Positions 29,936 through 37,917 of a DNA stretch of 64,000 bases are shown here, piece after piece; the stretch's first letter is position 1; the number at the start of each line of letters is the position of its first letter. The notes beneath the pieces were generated by a model. It did not search any database. It was not told the DNA's origin and saw only the letters and a list, made by a program, of their open reading frames with translations. The DNA comes from Tianweitania sediminis (GTDB taxonomy: Bacteria > Pseudomonadota > Alphaproteobacteria > Rhizobiales > Rhizobiaceae), in contig NZ_JAGIYY010000003.1 in the NCBI RefSeq assembly GCF_017813335.1, positions 372,001 to 436,000 on the forward strand, given 5' to 3'. The translations under genes were made by a program, and so were the position numbers.

Positions 29936-31432
29936 CTAGTGGACGGCGGCGTGTAGGATGCGTTCGGCGGTTGCGTCTGCGCGGGAGAACTCTGCCGCGA
30001 TCGTGCCGCTCTTGGCCACGAGGATACGATCGGACAGGTCGAGGATCTCCGGCAGGTAGGAGGAGATCAGAATGACGCCTGCGCCGTTGTTGGCGATGGA
30101 TCGGATGATCTGCCTGATCTCGGCGATCGCGCCCACGTCGACGCCGCGCGTGGGCTCGTCGAAGATCACCAGCCTTGGTTCCTGCGACAGCGACTTGGCT
30201 ATCACCACTTTCTGCTGATTGCCGCCCGACAGGTGAAGCACCGGCTGGTTCGCGCCAATCCGCCGGATCGACAACCGCTTTTCCCAATCATCGGCCAGCG
30301 CACGCATACGGTGCCTTGGGGCAAGGATCGAGCGACGCCCAAACTTGGCCAGCCATCCAAGACCGATGTTTTCGGCAACCCCCATCGTCTCGAAAAAACC
30401 GTCGAGCTTCCGGTCTTCGCTGACATAAGCGATACCGTCCGCTACAGCCTGGGCCGGAAGCGTGTAGCGCACTTCGCGACCGTCAAGCCAGATGCGGCCG
30501 CCGCTGAAGTTGCGCTTGGTATGACCCATGATCACCTTGGCGACTTCGCTGCGCCCCGAACCAATCAGGCCCGCGATCCCTGTGACTTCGCCGGGAAATA
30601 TGGAAAAGGACATGTTGTTGACCATTGCGCCCATGCGGATGTTCTCGACCTGGAGCACCGGCACGGCAGTGGAACGGGTGTTTGCAGCCGGTCTCGCCGG
30701 CGCTTGTTCCGCAAGATCTTCACCAATCATGTGCCGGATCAAGCTCGCCCGAGTGAAGGAGGATGCTGGCCCGGTCTGGATCATGCGCCCGTTGCGCAGC
30801 ACCGAGATGCGATCGGCGTGGTTCAGCGCTTCTTCCAACGCGTGGCTGATGAAGATCATGGCTACCCCACTGCGCTTCAGCGAGCGCATGAGATCGAAGA
30901 GGTGGTCCGTTTCTTCGGGCGTGAGCGCTGCTGTGGGCTCGTCGAGAATGATCACGCGCGCTTCGTTCACCACCGCGCGCGCGATTTCCACCATCTGCCG
31001 CTTCGCTGCCGACAGCGACCCTGCGAGCTGTGACGGATCAACCTTGAAGTTGAGCCGCTGCAGAACCTGCCGGGCAGCGTTGCGCACCTTACGCACCGAG
31101 TTGAAGGCCGCTTCGCGTCCAAGCACGATGTTCTGCGCGACCGTTAATTGCGGCACCAGGCTCGTTTCCTGGTAGACCATGGAGATGCCGCGCCGGCTGG
31201 CATCCTTTGGCGCTGCAAACGCAACCACCTCACCATCCACGCGGAGGTGCCCTTCGCTTGGCGTGATCACCCCGGCTATCAGCTTGCAAAGGGTGGACTT
31301 GCCAGCTCCGTTTTCACCGACCAGTGCGTGGATCTCTCCTGGCAGGAGATCAAAGGTCGCTCCCGCCAGCGCGGCGATACCGCCATAAGTCTTCGTGGCA
31401 TTCTCCAGTTGGATGACTGGCTGCGTGCTCAT
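29936..31432 (-). CDS. Sugar ABC transporter ATP-binding protein (RbsA-type)
   Basis: A 498-residue protein with two ATPase halves, as in ribose-type importers. First half: Walker A GENGAGKSTLCK near residue 37, signature LSAAKRQMVEIARA (degenerate at its first residues), Walker B VIILDEPTAAL. Second half: a degenerate Walker A (GLIGSGRSEVAKV), signature LSGGNQQKVVIAKSL and Walker B LVIFDEPTRGVD. It hydrolyses ATP to drive the two RbsC-like permeases in this operon. Its ATG overlaps the stop of the SMP-30 gene as ATGA, so it is the last gene of the operon. Confidence 0.95.
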   Translation of the reverse strand: MSTQPVIQLENATKTYGGIAALAGATFDLLPGEIHALVGENGAGKSTLCKLIAGVITPSEGHLRVDGEVVAFAAPKDASRRGISMVYQETSLVPQLTVAQNIVLGREAAFNSVRKVRNAARQVLQRLNFKVDPSQLAGSLSAAKRQMVEIARAVVNEARVIILDEPTAALTPEETDHLFDLMRSLKRSGVAMIFISHALEEALNHADRISVLRNGRMIQTGPASSFTRASLIRHMIGEDLAEQAPARPAANTRSTAVPVLQVENIRMGAMVNNMSFSIFPGEVTGIAGLIGSGRSEVAKVIMGHTKRNFSGGRIWLDGREVRYTLPAQAVADGIAYVSEDRKLDGFFETMGVAENIGLGWLAKFGRRSILAPRHRMRALADDWEKRLSIRRIGANQPVLHLSGGNQQKVVIAKSLSQEPRLVIFDEPTRGVDVGAIAEIRQIIRSIANNGAGVILISSYLPEILDLSDRILVAKSGTIAAEFSRADATAERILHAAVH

Positions 31433-32478
31433 GAAACCGAACATCCCCTTGCGAGCTTCAGGAGTTCGCCGCTTCCTTTGCTCACCGCTACGATCGCCTC
31501 GTCCCAGATTGCAACGTCGCTGATGGCATGACGACGGCCATTCGCACGAGATTGCAAGGAGCCAACAGGCACAAGCTGCGCATCCATTTCGATCAGCAGC
31601 CCATATGAGAAGGAGGGCGCCCACGGCTTCACCTCGCCAAACAGCCGGGTGGCGCCAAGCTCGATGGGGAAGTCGTGGCTGAACTCCGGCGATACGCGCG
31701 GAGCAATCCAGTGCGCGACATCGACCGTGTCCTTCATGGTGGCAACAAAGCCGCGCTCGGTTTTCAGGAACTCGATCAGCGGATCACGGCGCGCCAAACA
31801 GGCAAGCAGGTAACCCTGCTGCGTTTGCCTGAGCCGGCCGAGATAGCCGGGAAGGCCGCTGCGGATTGCGGCGCCACGCTCATCCACTATCGCTGCGCGT
31901 TCAAGCAACGAAACCTGTGGGCGACCGGCTTGATCCAAGCTCAGCCCCATCGGCGCATGCAGCTTGCCGTGGATCACCTCCACCTCACCCGATCGACGGA
32001 GGGACAGGAGTTTTCCGCGCGGTTCGGCATCCCACGCTGCACGCGCCAGCACCTCTCGGGCGACCGGATAGCCACAATCCACCAGCAGCAGTTCGTCGTC
32101 GCTGCGGAAGGCGCAATCCACAACCGAGACCGCCTGGCCGGCAGGGAGTTCCCATCCGTTTAGCGGCTGCCCCGAACTGTCAAACATCGCGAGCCGACCG
32201 CCTTCCAGTCCGACAGCTACCTGGCCGGATCGGCTCACGCAAAGCGCCGTCACTGCGGCGTCGAGCATGGCGAAGCGCTCGGAGGCGGCACCCCATGATG
32301 GCAACACCACCACTTGCTTGCCGGAACTCACCAGGAGCCGCCCGTCAGGGTGAACGGCCACGGCATCCGGGCCGTCGATCGCCAGCCCCTCAGCCTCGTC
32401 CAACCGGCTATTGGGGCCAAGCACGCCTTCGAGGGTCATGGCTGGAGGATTTTTCGTGCGGCCGACGAGGTTCATCAT
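31429..32478 (-). CDS. SMP-30/strictosidine-synthase-like beta-propeller protein
   Basis: A 349-residue protein with the repeated beta-propeller pattern: GLAIDGPDAVAVHPDGRLLV near residue 32, then LCVSRSGQVAVGLEGGRLAM and a later VISDVAIWDEAIVAVSKGSG. These resemble SMP-30/gluconolactonase or strictosidine-synthase propellers, which hydrolyse sugar lactones or related esters with a bound divalent metal. Metal ligands were not assigned with certainty. No signal peptide is visible. Four-base overlaps join it to the fused permease gene and to the ATPase gene. It is divergent from the propeller fused to the permease. Confidence 0.7.
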   Translation of the reverse strand: MMNLVGRTKNPPAMTLEGVLGPNSRLDEAEGLAIDGPDAVAVHPDGRLLVSSGKQVVVLPSWGAASERFAMLDAAVTALCVSRSGQVAVGLEGGRLAMFDSSGQPLNGWELPAGQAVSVVDCAFRSDDELLLVDCGYPVAREVLARAAWDAEPRGKLLSLRRSGEVEVIHGKLHAPMGLSLDQAGRPQVSLLERAAIVDERGAAIRSGLPGYLGRLRQTQQGYLLACLARRDPLIEFLKTERGFVATMKDTVDVAHWIAPRVSPEFSHDFPIELGATRLFGEVKPWAPSFSYGLLIEMDAQLVPVGSLQSRANGRRHAISDVAIWDEAIVAVSKGSGELLKLARGCSVS

Positions 32479-34607
32479 CCTTGTGCCCCCCAGTAGCTGG
32501 TCGGGCCGCACCAGCCGGGATCAGCACCAGTAAGTTCGAGACGACCGATTTTATTGTTGGTTACACCACCGAGATACAGGGCGCCTTCATGTTCGCGCAT
32601 GGAAGTGATCATGTAGAGCGGCCCGTCAGGTGTGTCCCACAGCGCATCGATGATGGTGCCGCTTCCGTCTATCTTCAGGACGCCGCCAATGTTCAGATTT
32701 CCAAAGAGCCAGTTGGTGGGCGGGACACGCTTGGTCATGCGCCGTCGCAGCTGCGGGTTCTTCATCGCGGCATCGAACACGGGATTTCGCATTCCGGCCA
32801 GAGCAACCCAATAGCCGCCATCCGATGCGCGGTTGATGTTGTCGGGGTAACCGGGCAGCCCGCTGGTCAGCACCCGGGGACCTTCGCGGAGGCGCGCCAG
32901 ATCGAACACGAGGATCGAGCATTCCCATGTGCTGGCGACCAGCAGGTACTTTCCGTCATGCGTCAGGCAAACACCGTTGGGAAAGCGCAGATTGTCGCAA
33001 ACGGTTCGCGTTTGACCGGTTGCAGGATCAAAGGACAGGAGGCGTCCATTGGGTCGGCCTTCCAGAAGATCCAGTCCCCAGTTCTCGATGTCGTAGCGCT
33101 TGGATGCGTCCGTGAAGAAGATCGTTCCGTCCGGCGCGATGTCGAGATCGTCGGCCATGCGAATGGTAGTGTCGTCCTGGACACTGAACAGGCTTCGCTC
33201 CGCCTGATCGGTCAGGAGTTCGACCGCACCGTCGAGCGACACGCGCATCAGGCCCATGCCCGCAACACACACGACGATGCGGTTTTGGCGATCGAAGGCA
33301 AGACCAAGCGGTCGTCCGCCGAGCTTGGCCAGCACCTCCGCCTTTTCATGGCCTGGCGCTGCGATGCGGAACAGGTAGCCGTCGCGGCTGCCGCAATAGA
33401 TGTTGCCGTCCTTGTCGAGCAGCACGTCTTCCGGCCCATCGACCTGACCGACGGCCAGGATTGTGGCGTCCCGTAGCTTGGGTGCGGTTTCATCAGGCAT
33501 CAGGCCCTGCATGCCTTTCACGGCGTCGGTCTCGAAAGCCACGGGGTCGAGATAGGTCGAGGCGAGGAGCCGGTGCCGGTTCTTGCGGAACTTCACGTCG
33601 ACCGCGAGGATCAGGATGATGATCGCGCCCATGGAGAGCTGCACGAAGTCGCCGCGAAAGCCGGCGTTCACCATCGCATTGTTCAGGACGTAGATGGTCG
33701 TGAAGCCGATCAGCACCGACACCACCGCGCCGCGCCCCGGAACGAAGCCGCCAAGACCGACCACGAGTGCCGTCAGCGCGAAGAATTCCATGCCGATGCC
33801 CGTGTCAGAGCCGATGCTGTTTTGTCGAGCCGCAAACAGGAAGCCCGCGAGCCCTACCAGCGATCCGGCAAGCAGGTAGCTCAGGAATATCGTTTGGCGC
33901 ACCCGGATGCCGCCGTGACGCGCAGCCTTGCGGTTCCCGCCGACGGCCAGAAGATGCCACCCGAAGCGTGTTTGCCGGAACATCACAAAGGCCAAGGCGG
34001 CGACGACAAGCAGAACCCAGAAGCCCACCGGCAGCGTCAAAACCTTCTCGAAGCCGATCCAGTCCCAGGTGTCGTCCATTCGCGCCGAGCTTGAGATTTC
34101 AACGAGTTGCGCCTGCGAGGCAAGGGTGTAAAGGCCGCGGACCGTGATCATCGTTCCGAGCGTGGTCAGAAGCGCGCCGCAGCCAAGAAGGCCAGCAATG
34201 GCACCGTTCACCGTTCCAACCAGCGCTCCCGCGAGAATGGTCAGGGCCAGCACGGCGGCCACCGGTAGCTGGAGAATGTGGAAGCAGAAAAGCGCCACAA
34301 AGGCCGACATGGCGAAGTTCGAGCCAACGGACAGGTCGATGCCGCCCACGGCAACAACAACGAGCAAGGCAATCACGATCAGCCCGCCATCGGGCGCGTA
34401 TTGCGCGAGGTTTCGCAGGTTGGAGGGAGCGAAATAGCCGTCCGTCGCCAAAAGGATGCCACAGACCGCGCAGATCAGCGCGACAAATGGGATCAGGCTT
34501 TCGACCCAACCCTTTGACAGAACGTCGGCAAGCAGCCGGCGCGGCGACACGACAAGACGCGGCACGCGTTGCGCTGGCAGGCTGGCGAAATGGAAATCCG
34601 CGGCCAT
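32475..34607 (-). CDS. RbsC-type sugar permease fused to an SMP-30/gluconolactonase-like domain
   Basis: A 710-residue fusion. Residues 35-345 are a sugar ABC permease of the BPD_transp_2 family with about ten membrane segments; the GGIDLSVGSNFAMSAFVALF box near residue 85 and GRGAVVSVLIGFTTIYVLNN are family hallmarks. Residues 370-710 are a cytoplasmic or periplasmic propeller: LAVGQVDGPEDVLLDKDGNI, MADDLDIAPDGTIFFTDASK, NLRFPNGVCLTHDGKYLLVA and SGLPGYPDNINRASDGGYWV, all typical of SMP-30-type lactonases. A GTG 25 codons upstream, close to the binding-protein stop, is a possible alternative start. It may couple uptake of a sugar lactone to its hydrolysis. Confidence 0.9.
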   Translation of the reverse strand: MAADFHFASLPAQRVPRLVVSPRRLLADVLSKGWVESLIPFVALICAVCGILLATDGYFAPSNLRNLAQYAPDGGLIVIALLVVVAVGGIDLSVGSNFAMSAFVALFCFHILQLPVAAVLALTILAGALVGTVNGAIAGLLGCGALLTTLGTMITVRGLYTLASQAQLVEISSSARMDDTWDWIGFEKVLTLPVGFWVLLVVAALAFVMFRQTRFGWHLLAVGGNRKAARHGGIRVRQTIFLSYLLAGSLVGLAGFLFAARQNSIGSDTGIGMEFFALTALVVGLGGFVPGRGAVVSVLIGFTTIYVLNNAMVNAGFRGDFVQLSMGAIIILILAVDVKFRKNRHRLLASTYLDPVAFETDAVKGMQGLMPDETAPKLRDATILAVGQVDGPEDVLLDKDGNIYCGSRDGYLFRIAAPGHEKAEVLAKLGGRPLGLAFDRQNRIVVCVAGMGLMRVSLDGAVELLTDQAERSLFSVQDDTTIRMADDLDIAPDGTIFFTDASKRYDIENWGLDLLEGRPNGRLLSFDPATGQTRTVCDNLRFPNGVCLTHDGKYLLVASTWECSILVFDLARLREGPRVLTSGLPGYPDNINRASDGGYWVALAGMRNPVFDAAMKNPQLRRRMTKRVPPTNWLFGNLNIGGVLKIDGSGTIIDALWDTPDGPLYMITSMREHEGALYLGGVTNNKIGRLELTGADPGWCGPTSYWGAQG

Positions 34608-34686
34608 GAAAACGGTCTCGTAGAGGAAGCAGGGGCGGGACGCAGGGTCCCGCCGGACGGCCGCCGCAGCGGCCAAGGTCACGAAA

Positions 34687-35679
34687 TCACATCTTCCAGC
34701 ACAAGGAAGGGTCGAAGCCTTCGCCGGATTTGATGATCTTAAGCGGCGATTGGGCGATCATCATGGATCCGTCCTCAATGGACGCGCCCTGCAGCATGAG
34801 GTCGATGAGCGTACCGGCGTCGCGGCCCTGGCCGTCGGCGTCATAGCTCCAGATGCGGTGCTGGATCTTTTCTTCCACGGCCTTGCAGGCGACATCGTCG
34901 CCTCCGCCGGTGGAATAAACCAGCACGTCGTCGGACTTCCCGGCGTCCTTCACGGCGTTACCCGCACCCATCGTATGGACATCCCAGTGGCCAAACACGG
35001 CGCACAGGTCAGGGTGCTGCTGCAGCACCGTGGAGGTGATCTGCCGCGCCTTTTCAGGCTCCCAATCCGACGCCTGGTTGGACACGACCTCGATCTCCTT
35101 GTGCTGCTCGAAGACCTTGAAGGCAGCCTCGTTCATCATCACGCTGTCGGCGGCCGTCAGCTGGCCAGGGATGATGGCGACTTTGCCGGACTTGCCACTT
35201 CCGGCGCCGCATTCCTTCACGATGTCTTCTGCGATTTCGCGGCCGATCCGCTCCCAGCTGGCACCCACGAAAGCGGTCGACGGCTGGTTGGATTGAAGGT
35301 TGATTTGCAGCACCTTGATGCCGTCGGCTTCTGCCTGCTTGATCTGGCGGGCAAGCAACTGGACGGTCGGATTATGCACCACAAGCACATCCGGCTTGTC
35401 GCTGATCGCCTTAGCCAGCAGCTCTGACATGATGCCCGTATTGAAGGCTGCGTCGCGCACCTCAAACGAGTAACCGCCGATCTCGGCATGTTCGCGCATC
35501 CGGCGCGCCCAGCCTTCCGTCAGCGAGATGCCCATGGAGATCGGCACGAAGATCACCTTCTTGCCGGCCATAGGGCTTTCATCCTGGGCATGGGCGGTGC
35601 CCGTGCCGGCGAGCATCGAAACGGCAAACACCAGGCCGGCTGCTGCCGACACCAGTCTATGTCCCATTCTGTAGGTCAT
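34687..35679 (-). CDS. Periplasmic sugar-binding protein of the ABC importer
   Basis: A 330-residue type I binding protein (Peripla_BP_4). Residues 1-31 are a Sec signal peptide (RLVSAAAGLVFAVSMLAGTG, cut after AHA). The mature part starts KKVIFVPISMGISLTEGWAR and contains KPDVLVVHNPTVQLLARQIK, FVGASWERIGREIAEDIVKE and DLCAVFGHWDVHTMGAGNAV, the ligand-hinge segments of ribose-type binders. A strong ribosome site (GGGAGGAAAG) precedes the ATG. It captures the substrate in the periplasm for the two permeases. The ligand cannot be named from sequence. Confidence 0.92.
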   Translation of the reverse strand: MTYRMGHRLVSAAAGLVFAVSMLAGTGTAHAQDESPMAGKKVIFVPISMGISLTEGWARRMREHAEIGGYSFEVRDAAFNTGIMSELLAKAISDKPDVLVVHNPTVQLLARQIKQAEADGIKVLQINLQSNQPSTAFVGASWERIGREIAEDIVKECGAGSGKSGKVAIIPGQLTAADSVMMNEAAFKVFEQHKEIEVVSNQASDWEPEKARQITSTVLQQHPDLCAVFGHWDVHTMGAGNAVKDAGKSDDVLVYSTGGGDDVACKAVEEKIQHRIWSYDADGQGRDAGTLIDLMLQGASIEDGSMMIAQSPLKIIKSGEGFDPSLCWKM

Positions 35680-35705
35680 TCTTTCCTCCCTGGTTGATCG
35701 TATCG

Positions 35706-36728
35706 TCAGAGATCGCCCGCTGTGTCTGTCTCGGCGTCCCTGGGATTGAGGTAGTTGTCGGTGATGATGGCCGCGAGCAGGATGAGGCCCTTCAGCATGT
35801 CCTGCGTTTGCGTCGTGACGTTCATCAGGGTCATGCCGTTGCGGAGAACCGCGATCAGCGCCACGCCGACGATGATGTTGCGCAGGCCTCCTCGCCCGCC
35901 GCGCAACGGAATTCCGCCGAGCACGACCACGAGAATTACTTCGAACAGAAGCGTGCCGTTGGTGACCGTGCGGAAGTCGACCGCCCCGCTCGCCGAGGCC
36001 ATGATCAGCCCGGCCGTGATCGCGGTGAAGGCTGCGAACACATACACAACGATGGCCGTCACACGGACCGACAGACCGCTGAGCCGAGCCGCCTGGAAGT
36101 TGTCTCCCATGGCATAGATGATGCGGCCAGCTACAGTGCGGTTCAGCAGGAACCATGTAGCCATGAGCGTGCCGAGCATCAGCGCCACCGGCACGGGCAA
36201 GAACGGCAGTAGGCGGCCCGCGAAAAATGCAACTGTGGGATCCGACTTCGGCAGAAGAAGCAGGTATTCACCGCGCAGCACGGCAAAGCGGAATAAGCCG
36301 ACGATGAACATGGAGGACGCGAGCGTCGCCAGCATCGACGGAATTTCGACATAGGCGATGAGCCAGGCGTTCAGCGCGCCGATTGCGACCATGCTCAGAT
36401 ACGCGGCCAAAAGAGCCAGCGGCGCCGCGACGCCGCCTGAGATCAGCATCCCGAAAATCGTTGCCCCAGCCACCATCTGGGCTATCAGCGAAAGATCGAG
36501 ACCGCGCGAGATGATGACGACGGCCATGCCGCAACTGAGCACGGTGAGCGATGCGGAATTGATGAGGATGATGCCGAGATTGCCGGTTGTTGCGAACCCA
36601 TCGATCGTGGCGGCGAACGCAACAATGAGGAGAAACGTCGCCGCCGCAACAACCCGCTCGAGCATGTTCCTGCGGCCGCTGCCTTGGTTCGGCAAGGTCA
36701 GCGGTGCGGCTGCGCTATCGGCGGACAT
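35706..36728 (-). CDS. Sugar ABC transporter permease (RbsC-type)
   Basis: A 340-residue inner-membrane protein with about nine to ten membrane segments (VVAAATFLLIVAFAATIDGF first). Family marks are VIISRGLDLSLIAQMVAGAT near residue 70, in place of the usual GGIDLSVG, NAWLIAYVEIPSMLATLASS, and VVLGGIPLRGGRGGLRNIIV. It is the first gene of the operon, with a promoter candidate about 108 bases upstream of its ATG. A second, fused permease lies two genes on, giving a heterodimeric channel. Confidence 0.93.
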   Translation of the reverse strand: MSADSAAAPLTLPNQGSGRRNMLERVVAAATFLLIVAFAATIDGFATTGNLGIILINSASLTVLSCGMAVVIISRGLDLSLIAQMVAGATIFGMLISGGVAAPLALLAAYLSMVAIGALNAWLIAYVEIPSMLATLASSMFIVGLFRFAVLRGEYLLLLPKSDPTVAFFAGRLLPFLPVPVALMLGTLMATWFLLNRTVAGRIIYAMGDNFQAARLSGLSVRVTAIVVYVFAAFTAITAGLIMASASGAVDFRTVTNGTLLFEVILVVVLGGIPLRGGRGGLRNIIVGVALIAVLRNGMTLMNVTTQTQDMLKGLILLAAIITDNYLNPRDAETDTAGDL

Positions 36729-36835
36729 GAAGTCCGTCCAGCCCGCTCGGGCTTACTGGAACCTTCTGATGTTGCTCCCTCACGATTGCCGTCTCCCCTC
36801 AGCATCCGCGTCGACTTCTTAGGGTCACAACATCA

Positions 36836-36864
36836 TCTTATTCACTCACGCGATAATTAGTCAA
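36836..36864 (-). promoter_or_regulatory. Promoter candidate of the sugar ABC operon
   Basis: On the minus strand TTGACT (36859-36864) and ATAAGA (36836-36841) are separated by 17 bases, in the AT-rich part of an otherwise GC-rich 159-base gap. The leader to the permease ATG would be about 100 bases. The TetR-type regulator gene ends just upstream and may act here. Confidence 0.55.
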
Positions 36865-36887
36865 CAAGCTCTTGCTGTTTAGAGAGC

Positions 36888-37613
36888 CTACTTTGTTGCC
36901 TCCAACCTTTGAGCAGGGGCATTGCAAATCGCCAGGAAACCAGCTGCCATGAAGGTGGACATGCGCTGCTTTACGGCCGCGAAATCATCAGAGCGGCAGA
37001 GCCCGCCGGACAGCTTGTCGATCCGCCCCGTGCGAGCGAGGGTGAGCATCAGGGCGCCAGTGGTGAAGTGGTAGCCCCAGAAGATGTCTTCCACGCTGGA
37101 TTGCGGCAGCGCCTTTTTGAGGAGGTCGACCAGGCGGAGCACCACGGGATCGAAATGTTCATCCATCATCGCCGCACCCCACTCCGGCGTGTTGGCTACC
37201 TGCGAAGCGAGGGCCGCATAGTTCTTCCAGCCCTCGCCCCCCTCTAGGTAGAGATCAAGATCGGTGTCCAGAAAAGCGCGCAGCGCGCCTTCAACCGTCG
37301 GTTTACCCGAGCTCGCTTCTTCATAATCATCGAGCATCCTCAACCGACGCTCGCTCGTGACCGCGGCACGGCGGGCAAAGACCCTTTCGAACAGCGCCTT
37401 CTTGTCGTCGAAATAGTAGTTGATCAAAGTGTGGTGGACACCGACGTGCTGCGCCACGTCCTTCAACGTCACGCCGTAAAGGCCGTGCTTGGAGAACAGG
37501 TATTCGGCTGCATCGAGGATCTGCTCGATCATGCCTGCGCGCTGCTCAGCCTTCTTGCCCCCTTTTCGTTGCCTGGTTTTTATTTCCGCCAAACCATTAC
37601 CCCCGCTAACCAT
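36888..37613 (-). CDS. TetR-family transcription regulator
   Basis: A 241-residue protein. The TetR DNA-binding domain covers residues 24-75: MIEQILDAAEYLFSKHGLYG, then VTLKDVAQHVGVHHTLINYY and FDDKKALFERVF. The C-terminal half is helical and would bind a ligand; it contains WGAAMMDEHFDPVVLRLVDL and DIFWGYHFTTGALMLTLART, as in the TetR_C group. It probably controls the sugar ABC operon that follows on the same strand, by position only. A long in-frame upstream extension lacks a ribosome site and was rejected. Confidence 0.88.
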   Translation of the reverse strand: MVSGGNGLAEIKTRQRKGGKKAEQRAGMIEQILDAAEYLFSKHGLYGVTLKDVAQHVGVHHTLINYYFDDKKALFERVFARRAAVTSERRLRMLDDYEEASSGKPTVEGALRAFLDTDLDLYLEGGEGWKNYAALASQVANTPEWGAAMMDEHFDPVVLRLVDLLKKALPQSSVEDIFWGYHFTTGALMLTLARTGRIDKLSGGLCRSDDFAAVKQRMSTFMAAGFLAICNAPAQRLEATK

Positions 37614-37917
37614 GTCTAGGCTCCGACTTCGGGTCTTCTTTGATGCCGAGCCACACGCAAGCCGACGCTCACTATCGCGTGGGTTAATATCATCAGTAAC
37701 AGTTTCCCGGAAGCGCGTCCGCTTTAGCCAAGCGTTACCATGCTGGAAACAGGAGGGCACAAAGCGCTCGTTCGAGCCCTCTTCTTCGGGGACCACTTCG
37801 GCCGCTAAGCTTGAGGGCGTGGCTGTGGACGTCGATTGCGCTAGTTGGGCTATCGATGCCATCGATCAGATGTGATCTAGCAGTTGCGGATTGTGAGCGT
37901 TTCATGAATGGCTCGCC
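37614..37917. other. Gene-free divergent gap between TetR and the hybrid kinase gene
   Basis: 304 bases between two divergent genes. It must hold both promoters, but no clear -35/-10 pair or long palindrome was found. Confidence 0.5.
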
